From Trileptium ribeirensis (taxonomy: Eukaryota > Nematoda > Enoplea > Enoplida > Thoracostomopsidae), in the NCBI GenBank assembly GCA_030248225.1, contig JASANE010020362.1, positions 48,593 to 112,592 on the forward strand: a DNA stretch of 64,000 nucleotides, written 5' to 3'. Under the pieces are notes generated by a model. The model saw only the letters and a list, made by a program, of their open reading frames with translations. It was not told where the DNA came from and did not search any database. Of this stretch, positions 1 through 13,183 are shown in pieces; the stretch's first letter is position 1, and each line of letters starts with the position of its first letter. The translations under genes and the position numbers were made by a program.

Positions 1-2664
1 AGGGAGTCGCGACAAATTTGAAGGGGCAATAGGGGAGTTTGTAGGATCCTGAGGGTGCCGAGTGGCGTGTCAGAGGGCCACTGGAACCCAACAGGTGCCA
101 GAGATTCGGTATTTGGTTAAAATGTTGTTCAAAGACCGCCAACTAGCAAGTATAGGCTAAAAACTCGGTCTAAATGCCCAAATCCGGCCAAAATCATATT
201 AATCACAACCACCTAGCTATTAATGTTGGACTTATAGAATGTTTGGGGGAATGGTGAAATTACACAGGACATCATTTTCAAAATGTACCTAGTCCTTCAA
301 CTTTCAAAATATTTCAGTCAATTTTTAACATGCTCTGCATGAAAATATGAGAAACTTCTATCGGATTATTGAATTTTTCCTGGTTCACGTGATATACTAT
401 TCACGCAAAATCTGTAAATCGCGAAAAATGACCAAAATCGATCCAAAGTGCTTGATGGAAAAAGAAAAAAAGCCAAATTTAATGACTAATTTCTGAAATG
501 CGCGGTTTACCGTTATCTCACGAACCGGCGATCGGATCATGTCGTAACATGCACTGTTCAACTCCTTTCCACGAGAACTATCGATTGATACCAAAATCGC
601 CCGTGTACTCACTGGATAACTAAATCCAAAAACCACTTTCCAAAACTTCACTAGAACTACTATTATTATAGTGTCTTCTCTGGAAGCCCGACGATTCAGG
701 GGTTCGAGGCTTTTCTCGAAGGAACCACAATAATCAATGTCTATTTTGAACGAATTTTTCTACCAAACCACTTTCCAAAGTGCTATGCTTATCATAGGCC
801 ATCATTTGAAAGATGTTATTTGGCTTGATATCTTTGTTGTTAGTGACAGGAGAGTACAGCGTAATATTTTCTAATATGACCGATACTGCGAAGAAAAATG
901 TCTGCGCTGAAGTTGAAACAGTTCACTCGGCACTCGCTCGGTATTTTTCGTTTACGGAGACAGTAAAAATGACATTGATTCTAGTGCTAGATGTAACCTG
1001 TAATACTTTTCTTGCATCAGATGCTCTCAATAAATGTACCTAGTAGAATCGAATCTAGTAGCTTTAAGCCAAAACTCTTCGTTGGATTGTTATAGTGAAT
1101 TTTATTCTAAACAAAACTACATGGTATTTGGCTGATTTCGGCACCAATTTTTATTTGGTTACAATTAATTATTATATGAAAATGTTACTAAAATTCTGTA
1201 TGCAGGCGCACGGCAATCGTGTTGTCAGAGAAATAGAATAATGATACGCATGCCAAGGCATCTGTTAGTAAATGAAACAAAATTTAGACGATTTATTGTT
1301 ATTAGGATGATTGTTAGTCTTGATAGAGTAAATATAATTAAAAGGCAATCATGTATTAGAACTGACTCGAAGTAGAATTGATTTAATCATTAATTTCTAC
1401 CATTCGAAGTAGTTGCCGTAATAATGTATTGTTTGAACTATGTTCGAAGGTTTTCTTAAGAGTGCATTCTAAGGGTCGTCCACATCCTGGAAAATGTTTG
1501 TACATGGGGTAGCGTCCTGCAAAACCCAGGAATTTGGTGTGGCTACTGTACAAATGTTAGCAAATCCTGGAAAATCTGTCCAATTGCCATGTAAACTGAC
1601 GAGTTTTTGTGGCCAAACATTACAAGTGCGTCAACAATTCGCAAAGTTTTTCTTAAATTATTTATCGGTTTCCTTATCTCATGGGAGCGGAAAACTGTTG
1701 AAATATTCAACAAAACTTGCGGTATCGTGCATGGATGCGTTGCAAAATAGAACCGAACCACTATTTTGTAACCGGGTGGACCTGATATAACATTGATCAG
1801 GTAAACCGGCTGCTGTAGTAACCTAGTGATATGATCACCTTAACACTAAGCCGTAAAACAAATGATCTTGGAAAACTGTTGGATATCAAACAGAGAAATC
1901 GTCGCAGACCTTGGTTTCCCAGGGCTCTACTTTCCACTGTGCAGACAAAGATGGAGACAAAAGATGCTGTTCAGTCCGTCAGGACGTTTCAGCTTCTAAA
2001 CCAGATTATGTCAGTAGCGGTGATACTGTATGAGCTCGCGACCCTTAATGACTCGATGACACTGTTTTATTATATATTATGTTGCTTCAAATACTATTTC
2101 CACGATAACGACAAATAAATCAGCAGTGCGCCATATTTCTGTCTACTAAATCGGTTGCAAATGCCGTATAATCCTAAAAATGCGCTGAGATATCATGAAA
2201 GCTTCGTGCTCGGGAACTGCGGATGCCTTGTTTACTGAACATAATACAGTAATATAAAATAAAAATGTTTTATGTATTTACAGCATCAATGTTTCTAAAA
2301 TGTTATGTACAAAGTGGCACATCAAATATTTAGAAATTGTAAATCAATATGACGTTTTGTATCCCCATATTAAATTGCACATATTATTATTTAAGGAAGG
2401 GTGTACTCAAGACAAACATTTTGTCAATAATTAGTTTTTAATTTTCCAATTATAAAAACTGTCAGTGTTATTGATTGGACAGAATTATTATTTTAAGGCA
2501 GCGTCCAACAATCGTTAGAAAAATGTTTCGGGCGACATGGCGGATCAATTCCAATTGTTCCGAACGAAGAATTCCAGGAAAGAATTGCGGTACGTTTGAT
2601 GGCGCTGGCGATCGTGTGTTTTTGAAGGCAGTAGAACAACAGCGCTAATTGACTCTATCACCCG
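1..2664. other. AT-rich intergenic DNA, no gene recognised
   Basis: No open frame longer than about 98 codons is present on either strand, and none shows a domain motif I recognise. The longest, on the + strand at 1494-1790, has no family signature. A short phrase ending in AACCACTTTCCAAA occurs twice (about 632 and 767). I see no tRNA, no clear mobile-element terminus and no tandem array. Exons of a host gene too short to recognise cannot be excluded. Confidence 0.5.
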
Positions 2665-2667
2665 TTA

Positions 2668-2845
2668 GGGATCTTGTAAAATCACAGTTGTGAGCTCACA
2701 GTGATTATTTTGTGAACTCACAACGATTCACGTGAATCTATTCAAGAGTTGTATGTGAAATATGATATGTTTTTACCGTTTCCATGTCGTCAACGGTGAC
2801 CTGAAATTTAGTTTACATTTTAATAACTTATGTTTATGGCTGACA
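2668..2845 (+). repeat. Left long terminal inverted repeat of the 4.69 kb element
   Basis: This is the reverse complement of the right arm. It contains the 12-base palindrome TGTGAGCTCACA and a second GTGAACTCACA motif. Similarity to the right arm is strong for about 160 bases and fades by about 2845. Confidence 0.85.
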
Positions 2846-3309
2846 TAATCGTGCGCCAGCATCTTCCAGACCATTGTTACAAGGTTAACGAGTAAATTTG
2901 TGATCATTGTTTATATTCGAGGCAGCCTGTATATATTTTGTAGAATTCATTCGCGGCCATCATCGCGAAATATATTTATATAACTGCAATTATTCTTTTC
3001 TGTGCTTTGCTGTTTTGTTTCATATTAAAATGTACGTAAATACAGGGTGTATAATATTCTGTATATAACACAGAATGTATAATATCCGATATAACAATAC
3101 GTATAACATCATATATATCATAGGTGTCCAAGATTGTATGGGGATACATGGCACTGGCTGGGGCGTAAGCGTGTAGAATGTAGAATTTTTTGAGAAACTC
3201 AATTTTTCTTATTTTGCTAATATTTTCTCGAAGCTGTGCGTTTTATGAAATGAACCGTGAACCTGCGGGTTAATATGGCTTAGGCGGTTCGCCTATGGAT
3301 AACGTAGGT

Positions 3310-3395
3310 ATATGAAAAATCACAGGTGTGAGTTCAGAGTGGCGATTTTGTCAGCTCACAACCCTTATGTGAAGAGTTCTGTCAGTAGGTCACAG
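3310..3395 (+). repeat. Decayed internal copy of the terminal repeat
   Basis: The stretch AAAAATCACAGGTGTGAG followed by CAGCTCACAACCC and AAGAGTTCTG follows the order of the left terminal arm with many substitutions. It sits directly before the 200 bp direct duplication. Confidence 0.55.
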
Positions 3396-3785
3396 CAATG
3401 TAGTAGCTTTAGTTTTTACACTGTTTCCCGTTTTATATTTTCTTGATTTGGGACCATATGTGATCCTCATTTTTATTTGTAAGGGCATTTTTAATATGCG
3501 AGAACCCGTAGGTTTGTTGTTAGTCGCAGTTCAGTCGGGCTATCTAAAACTTGGCTACATTAATTCTGTCTTGTTCGACTATCAGCAGGGCAAAACAATG
3601 TAGTAGCTTTAGTTTTTACATTGTTTCACGTCTTATATTTCTTTGATTTGGGACCATATGTGCTCTTCATTTTTATTTGTAAGGGCATTTTTAACTTACG
3701 AAAAACTCTCAGGTTTGTTGCCAGTCGCAGTTCAGCCGGGCTATCTAAAACTTAGTTACATTAATTGTCTTGTTTGACGTTTACT
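3396..3785 (+). repeat. Two-copy direct tandem duplication, period 200 bp
   Basis: CAATGTAGTAGCTTTAG starts at 3396 and again at 3596. The following text (GATTTGGGACCATATGTG, GTAAGGGCATTTTTAA, CAGTTCAGYCGGGCTATC) repeats in the same order with a few substitutions. It lies inside the 4.69 kb element. Confidence 0.85.
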
Positions 3786-6529
3786 ATACATATATTAGTC
3801 ACTCACAACGCGAGGAGAAACGGCACCAATATGGCTTTAGCCTCCGTTTTCCGATCCGTTGCCTCTACCAAGAGTTGTAATCTAAAATGTTGGATGACCC
3901 TAATGGCTAAAATCAAAATATATCCAATCGGTATTTTTTGCCAATTTCATCCGTCCGGTGGAGTGTGATACGACCGACAAAGAAAAATAATATGTCATAA
4001 TTTCAGTAATATGTATGAGATCAGGTTATATACATACATTAGTTGACAGAACGGGAACTGTGAGTTTTAATCAGAACAGAACGAAAGGAAAGATATTTAT
4101 CTATTACGTTAATAATTAAACTTCCAATCATACACATCCAGTCAATAAATTTTATCGTTAATGAACACACCAGCACTCCAACGTTTATTCGCATGGCACT
4201 TCAAATCGCTCCGCTTGGCTCGCGCACTAACTACTATGAAGCAGTGAATTTGCACCGCCCCGGGGATCGAAAAGCCCCACTCCCAAACCTGGACCAGGCC
4301 CATCCCACCAAAAGCAGAATAAAACCTGGCCCGAGAGCCCTTATTGCTTCAATTCACCCGAGACTCCAGTAAAATAGTGTTCACATTAGTTCCAACCGCT
4401 GTTCGTGATAACACATGTATATACTATAATAATGCTAGTTCATAATATGTATTAGGCAGACAGCAACTATCATTTTTACTGAGTTCACCAATTAATTGAT
4501 AACAAATAACAATTAAACGACAGCAAAACTGAACTAAATATGAAATGACAGAAACAAAATAAAAAAGAACTACCACAAGAAAGAAAACTGCAAACCTTAT
4601 AAGGGAGCTGTGGGACCAGTGGTGAAGTTTCCTACTTCACTCAAATTCCATGCAGTCTCAGCGAAAAAACTTGCGCATACAGGTTCTATTAATTTGAAAT
4701 TGTGCGTGCATTGAATATAACCACCATGTATTACCACTTATGTGTTATTTTAAATTTTCTCAAAAAGATTTTAGGATCATTTGTAGATTCTAGGTTCATA
4801 TACGTCTACTTGATCTGTATACAAGTTTGCCCTGCACACCAATATTCTGAAATTATCCCTCGTTTCGTGTAGTTACCAGTCGTTTTTGCGGATAGCAGAG
4901 TAACATTAATGGTTAACTAAGTAACCTAAGATGTTCCAATTGTATTCTAGCCAACTGTTAAATAATATAAAATATACAACGCGAATTATGTACGTACAAA
5001 AACATTTTGACACCAAATTTTCGATTTGGCAGCTTATGTGTCACTGAGATTGCAGTTCAATATTTTTGTTGCAGTTTTGGTTCTGTCTGCTTGTGTGGCA
5101 CTGGTTAAGCATTTTGAAGCTTGAGCAGTCACGACTACATACATTCACAACTGAAAATGCGGATTAAACAGCTGGCCAGCTATAAGCGCTTTGATATTAA
5201 AGCTACTATATTCTACAACACTGGTGTAAACAAGCGTGCCATTTTAAAATTGTCGTAAATTTAAGATGTGATGTCTGTTGTGACAGCCATATTCCTATTG
5301 CTACATTAGACGAGTGTAAAGGCAAAAAGAACTTACTTTTTGGAGCCATTAATACGATGTTAGTTATATATCGTTATAGCAGTGATACCGTTTTGTTATA
5401 CGTTATATAGTAATAATTGATATTGTACAATCTAATAATCCAAGGAACTGTATACTAAATTTAGGGACTGTTGGCTCATTAAACTTCACTATGAAATTTT
5501 TTTCCATAGCAAACCCTTATCGCCTACATTCGCTAGATTTACTTTATAGCTTATAAACAATCAATACTGGAGAGATGTCTAAGTTTTCAAAACTGGGAAG
5601 CTATGCGATGCTCTCTATTTCTACTTACCTCATGCGTTAAACCATAATTATTATTTATTAAGTTGAAAGAATTATCCCAAGCAATAAATATGAGTGTAAT
5701 ATAACTACAATTTGGCAGGCAACGTTCCAGTGTTAGAAATTTCCATAGACATGTCATCTTTTTTCTTGCAATTTAAGGCATAGCCTAAATTACACCTTGT
5801 TGTCAATAATGTTATATTTAGATATGAAATTGATGAGTCGCTGAGGGGAATAGACTATCTCGGTGGGGATAGACCTGACGAGTATGCAAAAACTTTCGCC
5901 AGAATGTCCATTTCTGAGCCAATTTTGGAGAGGTTTCTTCGAATAAAAACCAAATGAAATGCCTATCGAATGGCACACAGCAGTATAGCTAATGTCCATT
6001 GCAAGACAATGCTTAACAACGCAAACCATCCTTAACAGCGAGTCATATATTTGCAAAATCAAACCATAATGCAAAGGTATAAAATTTAAAGCAGTTAAAC
6101 AAAGATTGAATTGTCACCATATTAGACTAAAGATATATATAAACTGCTGCGCCATAATCACGAAAGGCATTTGAAGTATATAAAATGATGTACTACACGC
6201 AACGAAACGATGACAAATCAGCTTGTCATACTGTGTAATTAATTACGATATGTCATTAATCATTCGTGTTAAATGTAAATACATTGCAGTTATAACTTTT
6301 GAAATTGTGGTTATTCGTGTGTGTTATTATGCTACAAATTTATAAAACAGTAAATATAATTATATATTTGAACTTCAATTATAACAGCTTTATGAATAAG
6401 TTGTCGTATTTATAGCAATAACAATGCAATATACATATATTTAGAGTATGCATTGAAACGAATTCTCAATTATTTTCTCATAGTGCTTTTCTAGGTGTAT
6501 CTGAGATTTGATATACCAATATAGACACA

Positions 6530-6573
6530 ATACACACGCACACACACACACATATATATATATATATAATACA
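6530..6573. repeat. CA/TA microsatellite
   Basis: A run of CA units passes into TA units, inside the 4.69 kb element. Confidence 0.9.
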
Positions 6574-7189
6574 TATATTTGTACATTATATACGTCATAC
6601 ATATATAATACTTAATCGGTTTGTTCTTCTGCCGCGATGATTTATTTTTGAAAATAGCTGATTTTTATAATTTATAGAACGACGTACAAATTGTACTGTA
6701 CGATATAAGGGTTACTGTGAAATAAATGCACACTAATGAATAATATCGCTGTCTACTGCTTAGAATTGCAGCCAAAGGCGAAACCAGCAATAAGTTGTCA
6801 AAATATAACAGTTCTCATCATAGCAATCATCAAACATACCGTTACTAAATACACTTTAATTCAGTTGTGTTTTATATGTTTCATTCACTGATTACATCAC
6901 ATTATACAATTGATTTGCGAAATACCATAATTGTCTATTGCTTTGCGATGTTTTTAAACATATTTTCTCGAGCTCAATAAATCTGGCGTGTTTTATTCTA
7001 TCAATGTGGTGTATATATTTCGCTTATGCATATAAAAACACTATATTTTTTGAATAACAGTAAATTCGTTTAGATATTCAAGTTGTGTACACTTGAAATT
7101 TTACAGGTCAAACGTCCGACGGTAATAATTTTATAACACAATACACATTAATCTTGTAACAACGATCTGAAAAGTGTTGTCGCACAGAG

Positions 7190-7358
7190 TTAAACATAAA
7201 AGTTATTAAAATGCAAACTAAATTTCAGGTCACAGATGACGATATGGAAACGGTAAAAACATATATTTCACATACAACTTTTGAGTAGATTCACGTGAAT
7301 CGTTGTGCGTTCACAAAATAATCACTGTGAGCTCACAACTGTGATTTTACAAGATCCC
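7190..7358 (-). repeat. Right long terminal inverted repeat of the 4.69 kb element
   Basis: Read on the minus strand it starts GGGATCTTGTAAAATCACAG at 7358 and tracks the left arm for about 160 bases. It is flanked by TTA at 7359-7361. Confidence 0.85.
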
Positions 7359-7361
7359 TTA

Positions 7362-9490
7362 ATGTAAAACTGATGTGCGGTATGTGCATATCAAAGGTGG
7401 TGTTGCGGTTATAATACTTAACGATATATTATTTATTACATTATCGTGTCACTATTTTTATGTCGCGATCATGCGTGCTAGCGGGTAGAAAGATTGTCTC
7501 TTGGGCCTGACCCTCATCCGGGTGATGCCGATCCGTCTGGGGCTCTGCTATCCCACCACCACCCAAACCGCACAGAAAAATTTGGCAAAAATCGGGAGCT
7601 CATTGGATAAAATTTGCAAAATTGAGTTCCAAAAATTGGGAGTATTTATATCCTGTGGACCTTCCCAGATGTTTCCACTATTCCCTTTGGCACTTCGCAC
7701 CTCGTGCATGTATGGTCGCGATGTTTCTATAATGTTTATATTACAATACTTTACTTGCAATGGCGTTTTCGATTACGCCTTTTCCGGGAGTTAACTAGTT
7801 AACAATATTACTGTGGTCCCAGGAGGCAGCAAATTGGAAAAATACACAATTACCGTTGGACATTTACTGCATTAAATTCGACAAAATACATTATTGTATT
7901 AAATCCACAGATTTACAGAAAAACCGGATTACCGATAGTACTATTTTGTACCAAAGATATAGCCATGGTCCAAGCTAATTTCCATCCGTTTCTGAATCAT
8001 ATCCTACGGCGGTTATTATATAACAGTTTTTATTATATAGGTAGGTGACAGGACCTCCTATTCAAATTTTTCGTTTTATGTTTTTGCCTTTTTTCTTTTT
8101 GTTTTTTCAAGAGCAGATCTCTCGATGGTTGGCATTTGGTTGAAGTGACATCTAGTATTTAAATACTTACTGCTAATTCGCAGATAATTGCACAGTATGC
8201 TAGTTAACTATTCGTTGTTAGGTGGAATAGTTAATGTTGGTGGGCACTTTTAGTAAGAACCTTATTTGAAAACCTATTAGTAAAATTTGTAACAGTTTAT
8301 TTTTTGGGCGTGTGAAGTGATTTAGCAGTGAGTTGAGTAGATGTGCGATTTGTATAGATGTAGTCCCTCACAAAAGTGCAGTCGCGGATAAAAGCCGCAA
8401 TTTCGTAAAAGGACGTAATTTCGTCTAAAAACGGACGTACGCTGTTGCATCCATCTGAGTCCCTTTTGCGCATTTACTTTTGTCAGCCACTGTAGCAATG
8501 GTACTTGATATAACACCCGATTTGGCTGCACAATAATGGTGAAATAAGTTTTGTGAAGCACGCCCCTTTAAATCGTTTAATGAAAACTGGTTTTTGTGAA
8601 ATCTGTTATCCTGAAAACTTTTTTCTGGCATCCACTTTATTTAACTCCACACATTTGTGTCATAAGTGGCTATCCGTTTTATCATCTCATCTTATATGCG
8701 TTATTTTTCCCTCTCCGCGTAACAGCTGACCGTAACCTGTGCTAATGTACGTAATAATTTAGTATAGATTAAAATAATTATTGTACAATGATTATCATAC
8801 AGGGCGCTTCCGAGAAAGATATCGTAAACAGTGGCCTTGAATATTCCATGGATCGTTCGGCTCGAGTAAGTCTCTGCACCTAGACAGTAGCAATGTTGTA
8901 ATGGCTTTCGTGTAGAGAAAGCTTCTTTAGTCAGGTATCCACAAGAAATGGTGTATATGTTTAGAGGAAAGAACAGCTTAGCGCCCGACTTAATATTATG
9001 CTTAGTGTAAGAGTTATATAGAATGTGAAGCTTAGACTAAGGCTCAGGATTTGAGTTCCGATAGCGGTATATATATCTTGGTCTTCACCTATGTTCCTCT
9101 ACACGAGTGCCGTTTAATTATGCGGTTTTGATGAATATGTTTGTAGATTTTATGGTATAGGTTTCCGGTGGTTGAACCGAATGATTTGATCCGATTATTG
9201 ATGATAGTTGTAACTTAAAATTTCGCCGAGCAAACTATAATATACATCGAGGCTTAAACTAAGAATGCAATCTAAATGGATTCAATTTAGATGCATTTTG
9301 CGGTTATTTCTAGTCATGATTATATTATAATAACTTGTGAATATTGTTGATTATTTACATAATGGGTTTGTGAACGTAAACAAACGAATTGAAGGTTTGA
9401 ATTCATGATTTTAAGAATATTTTCTGGTATATAGTTAGGGAAGAGGTGGACACATCAGCCAATTTTTATAGTATAGTGTAGTACCAGCCT
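7362..9490. other. AT-rich intergenic DNA, no gene recognised
   Basis: Overlapping minus-strand open frames of 68-79 codons at 8322-8631 were read for transposase motifs and none was found. A somewhat GC-richer patch lies at 7500-7570. Nothing else in the interval is interpretable. Confidence 0.45.
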
Positions 9491-9508
9491 CAAATGACCG
9501 TTGCTCGC

Positions 9509-9620
9509 TCCATATTCTCTCGCTGCTCGCTCGATGTTCTCTCGCTGCTCGCTCGATGTTCTCTCGCTGCTCGCTCGATGTTCTTTCGCTGCTCGCTCTA
9601 TCTTCTCTCGTTGATCGATC
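9509..9620 (+). repeat. 22 bp minisatellite, about four to five units
   Basis: The unit CGATGTTCTCTCGCTGCTCGCT repeats head to tail. The first copies are almost exact and the last (to about 9620) are decayed. The open frame across it is a consequence of the repeat, not evidence of a gene. Confidence 0.9.
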
Positions 9621-9754
9621 GATATTTATCCGGTGCTTGTGCGATGTTCGGGCGGTCGAAATGCGATAATTATTTCTGGCGCGTACTGTAGTATAATAAC
9701 TTCTTTACATAGCCGTTTATTAATGTTGAGACAGTAATCTCTCGTTTTAGCAAA

Positions 9755-10330
9755 AATATGTGAAAATTTTAGCAAAAAATGAGGACGTGCGGCAAAAATT
9801 GGGGGAAAATTTCAACAAAATGGAGGAAAATTATGATTTTATAAAAAATTTAAAAATTGACTTCTGTTCTCTTTGTGATGATAAGCTACCCCTAGCCGAC
9901 GGACGTTGGGCGCATAAGCTCAAACAATCCGAAATTGATCAATCGAATTTCGACCAAAATTTATGTAAAATTATCTCACAGTTGAACTAAGAAATCGCGT
10001 CAAAATCGTATTAAAATCAGTTTTGCTATATTTTTTGGGTCGGAACCGGCGCACGCCCGACTTTGCTAGGGGACTTTTTGCCAAGAAAAAACGGTAAAAA
10101 ATCGTGTTAAAACAGTTTTGATGTAAGGAAAAGGGATTTTGAAGCAAATTTTGACAGAATTTGCGGAATTTTCGACTTCAGCACGGAATTTCAAAACAAA
10201 TTTTGATCAAATTTACCGAGTGGAGTCAAAAAAATTTACCAAAAGACCATGAACTGGGGGAGCCCAAAATTTTGCCAGGGAGCACTTCAAAATTCCAGCC
10301 CAGCCCACCAATTTGAAGCGCCCAGCACTT
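9755..10330. repeat. A-rich repeat with GCAAAAATTGGGGGAAAA motifs (family copy 1)
   Basis: Motifs such as GGCAAAAATTGGGGGAAAAT and ATGGAGGAAAATTATG resemble the reverse complement of the TTTTTGCCAATTTTCCTCC phrasing at 34.1 kb. They are followed by a small GC-rich block (CGGCGCACGCC near 10050). A 76-codon open frame (9760-9990) covers the start; I do not recognise it and it is probably repeat-derived. Confidence 0.4.
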
Positions 10331-11344
10331 TACTTCTACTTCAATCCTGAGCGAAAAATTTGACCATGCGGTCCGGTGAAGTGGGTGCTAGGTTCATGTC
10401 TCCTGACGAAATTTTTAGCTATATGAGTTTCCAAATCTCTTAGCGTGTTTACCGACTGTACTCTAATGATTTTTAGACATTTGTAACATAGTGTATTAAG
10501 GATATTACAAGTTTTAGGCAATTATTCAAACAGCGCACAAGTACAATTTGGGTCTCGATTTGCGAACTGCCGCGTACGCCAACGCAATCGAAAAAATATT
10601 TCAAACGTATTCGATCGCTGGATTTACGTTTGTCTAACTCTGGCGCTTCCCAATATTTCGAGACCAACACCTCAAACTGGCTCGATCGGCACTAAAAGTC
10701 GACGCTGGAAATATTCTATACGTACAGCGACTATGTCGGCGGTGCTTGGTATTCGAAACTCAGTCTTAAATAAACAGACTAAAATTCTGTGTTTGCGCCA
10801 AAATTGAGAATACAGTATTTGAATTAATATGTCCTCATATTTCATTCGTTTGATGTTAATCTGGCAGGTTGTTTCTGGTATGCTTTCGATACAATAAAGC
10901 AGTTTTTCAATAATAATTCGCTCGGCCAGTACTGTATAATAATAATATTTATCATTTCTGTTTCAAAAAATATGGTATGGCTTGGGTATTAGGTGGTGTA
11001 GTCTTTTTTTATGATTAAGAATTCCACGAATTGCCTCATTGCTTTCTTTTTCAATTCATAAAAACCTGACCTGCGTCGGTTCAGTTTTGGGTGCAAAATA
11101 ATTTTAGTGAAACTATACTGACGGCGCGACCGTACAGCTCTCGAGGCCCTTCTTAAGATTGCCCTATCGAGGAAAATATAAAATAAGCGTGGCAGGTGTA
11201 GAAATCGTTAGCATTGGGTAGTGAAGTATTACATGTCATAAAGATGGCGAGAACAGTAGAATAAGGCGAATCTTTTGAAGAAAACAAAGCGCCGTTTTGT
11301 CCAAAGATAATTCACGATCAGAAATTAGCGCAAAATAATCGGTC
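10331..11344. other. AT-rich intergenic DNA, nothing recognised
   Basis: Only short overlapping minus-strand open frames (about 61-65 codons at 10336-10670) are present, with no recognisable motif. Confidence 0.45.
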
Positions 11345-11545
11345 AAAATTTTATTGGATTTTGATTAAATAAAATTTCGATCGATTTCGATTAAACGAAA
11401 TTTTGATTGATTTGGATTTCGTGCCATTACGATTTTAGCGCGAATAATAATATCAAATTAGAAAAATTTGATTACTTTCGATTAAATGAAATTTGGATCG
11501 ATTTCGGTCGGTTGTGATTAAACGAAATTTCGATCGATGGCGATA
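11345..11545 (+). repeat. Degenerate minisatellite, unit about 26 bp
   Basis: The phrase GATTAAAYGAAATTTYGATCGATTT recurs at least four times (near 11362, 11388, 11480 and 11516), with an unrelated stretch between the two pairs. Confidence 0.7.
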
Positions 11546-11554
11546 TCGATCGTC

Positions 11555-12187
11555 TTAGATTATTGTACTGTTGTAGATAGCGTGTGACGAAGATTCCATT
11601 TCGCTATTTTGATTTTCGTACTTAGCAAAATCCAGACGGTTGCAAAGACTGTCAATATAAACAATTTTTGGCGTAATTCTAGATCGGCGGAAAAGCTGGC
11701 GGTGTTTTCTAATGTAAAATTGTTTACAATGATCATAGTGCTGGTTATACACGTGTAAATGCAGAGCATTGCACATAGTTTGCTTAAAGCTGATTGTTTC
11801 GTTATAAACTGTCTCAAATGGGACTGATGTGAAAAAACACAACACTAAGTCTGTTAGTTCATCCCGAGAACTACCGGTGTTGTTAAAAATATGAAAAATA
11901 CTTGGCAATACCGTGAGTCATACTGATATTCGTGCTTTAATTTGTCGATAACATTTGCACACACGTGGCTCGCAGACGTTGAGGTTTGAAATGGTTAGTA
12001 AACGAGGAGCAACCTGGGACCTTGGAGTTTCAGTGCTTTCGTGAAAACGTAAAATGCTCTGAAACATCGCATGACACTTTTGAAGTACGATAGTAGGAAA
12101 CATGGAGTAAAAAATGGCATTGTGATCAGAGATTATGCCGTTTGCCATATTATTACGCACAACTGGAGAAACTTTATTATATAACAT
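11555..12187 (-). other. Two adjacent unrecognised minus-strand open frames, 117 and 89 codons
   Basis: Open frames at 11555-11908 and 11918-12187 lie end to end on the minus strand, which is longer than most frames in this AT-rich DNA. Neither has a motif I recognise, and the peptides are rich in F, I, H and S as expected of chance AT-rich translation. They could be remnants of exons or chance. I make no functional call. Confidence 0.15.
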
Positions 12188-12189
12188 GT

Positions 12190-13023
12190 ATTACACTGCA
12201 TCCTAAGGTAACAACATTTGTTATAACAAGTTTGTCTAGCCCAGCTGGCTAGTTGGAATAGGTGTAAAGCATTTACATAAATCGTTTCACATCTAAAAAT
12301 TGTCATATCCGCCAGTTAGTTCTGGAATTGTAGTATATATATGTTGTAATAAAATTATTGTGTTTATACAAGCAAAATGAATTGACAGTGAGAACGTCTC
12401 GTACAAACGCAAAACGACATGCCATTTTCTAGAAGTGAATTCATTTGTCTGCTCGTTCTAGCTGGCGTTTACATGTGTTATGTTATGAAATGGTAATGTA
12501 GGTGTTTTTGTCATGTTTTCCAGAGAATGTCCAACTCGGCTTAGCCTTCATCTACACCAAGTACATAATGTGTCCAATGGTACATACAGCGTAAGAACGG
12601 TTTGTTAAATTTAGCCGACAAATTTTTAAAGAACTGCAGATAGTCAATGGTTGAAATTACGTGTTGAATAAAATCAATGTAGATAAGTTTACAGTATACA
12701 GGATTAAAAGCAAGACATGACAAATTTTTGAAAAAATTAAAGTCAAAGAGACGTCGTAATAAAATTACTTTGATATGCGAAATACCTAAACCCTACTGAA
12801 CCAAACTTCCAATAGATTTTGAATAAATTTTGGCATTTCCCGAACGAACAGCGCTGATATGTGGCTAGTACAATAAATAGTTAGTGCTTCTTTATCTTGC
12901 CATGACATTGATGTTTATTATGGACCATTTTGCTATATACGTTTAATTTCTGTAGTTTTCGATCTATATGATAGTATACGTTAGTTGTTGAAAAATAGCA
13001 GAGCATTATCTATTTACAGAGTC
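12190..13023. other. AT-rich intergenic DNA, nothing recognised
   Basis: No open frame above 60 codons, no tandem array and no element terminus seen. Confidence 0.4.
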
Positions 13024-13031
13024 GTTGTTTG

Positions 13032-13175
13032 CAAGGGCGTCGCAACAGGGGGACACTTTCTGGTAGCAGACGTGAAAAAACTACTGTGGTGAGGTTATAA
13101 CAAAATGAATATAAGCGACTGGCCTCTCCACTTTTTAGCCGGTCCCCCATTTATGAAGTGATTGCGACGCCCCTG
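13032..13175. mobile_element. 144 bp hAT-like MITE
   Basis: The left end CAAGGGCGTCGCAA and the right end (minus strand) CAGGGGCGTCGCAA match at 13 of 14 bases. GGGGGAC / GTCCCCC continues the pairing further in. The 8 bases outside are GTTGTTTG (13024-13031) and TGTGTTTG (13176-13183), six of eight identical, consistent with an aged 8-base target duplication. CAGGGGCG-type termini plus an 8-base duplication are characteristic of hAT elements. It has no coding capacity. Confidence 0.78.
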
Positions 13176-13183
13176 TGTGTTTG

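Larger units (their letters stand above)
2668..7358. mobile_element. 4.69 kb DNA transposon with long inverted ends, non-autonomous
   Basis: The first about 160 bases (from 2668) reappear inverted at the right end (to 7358). Both ends begin GGGATCTTGTAAAATCACAG. By eye the arms differ by about seven substitutions and one 3-base gap. TTA lies directly outside both ends (2665-2667 and 7359-7361), as expected for a 3-base target duplication. A TWA target with GGG-type termini is the habit of PIF/Harbinger elements, so that superfamily is my best guess from structure alone. The interior has no open frame above about 95 codons and no DDE or Myb-like motif, so it is probably non-autonomous. It does contain a decayed internal copy of the end sequence, a 200 bp duplication and a CA/TA microsatellite. 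The boundaries are well supported; the superfamily is not. Confidence 0.82.

Noticed and set aside
8799..8830. ACAGGGCGCTTCCGAGAAAG (and ACAGGGCATCCGG at 16013) as mariner termini
   Set aside because: The words resemble mariner ends, but I found no matching inverted end or TA duplication, so the likeness may be chance.
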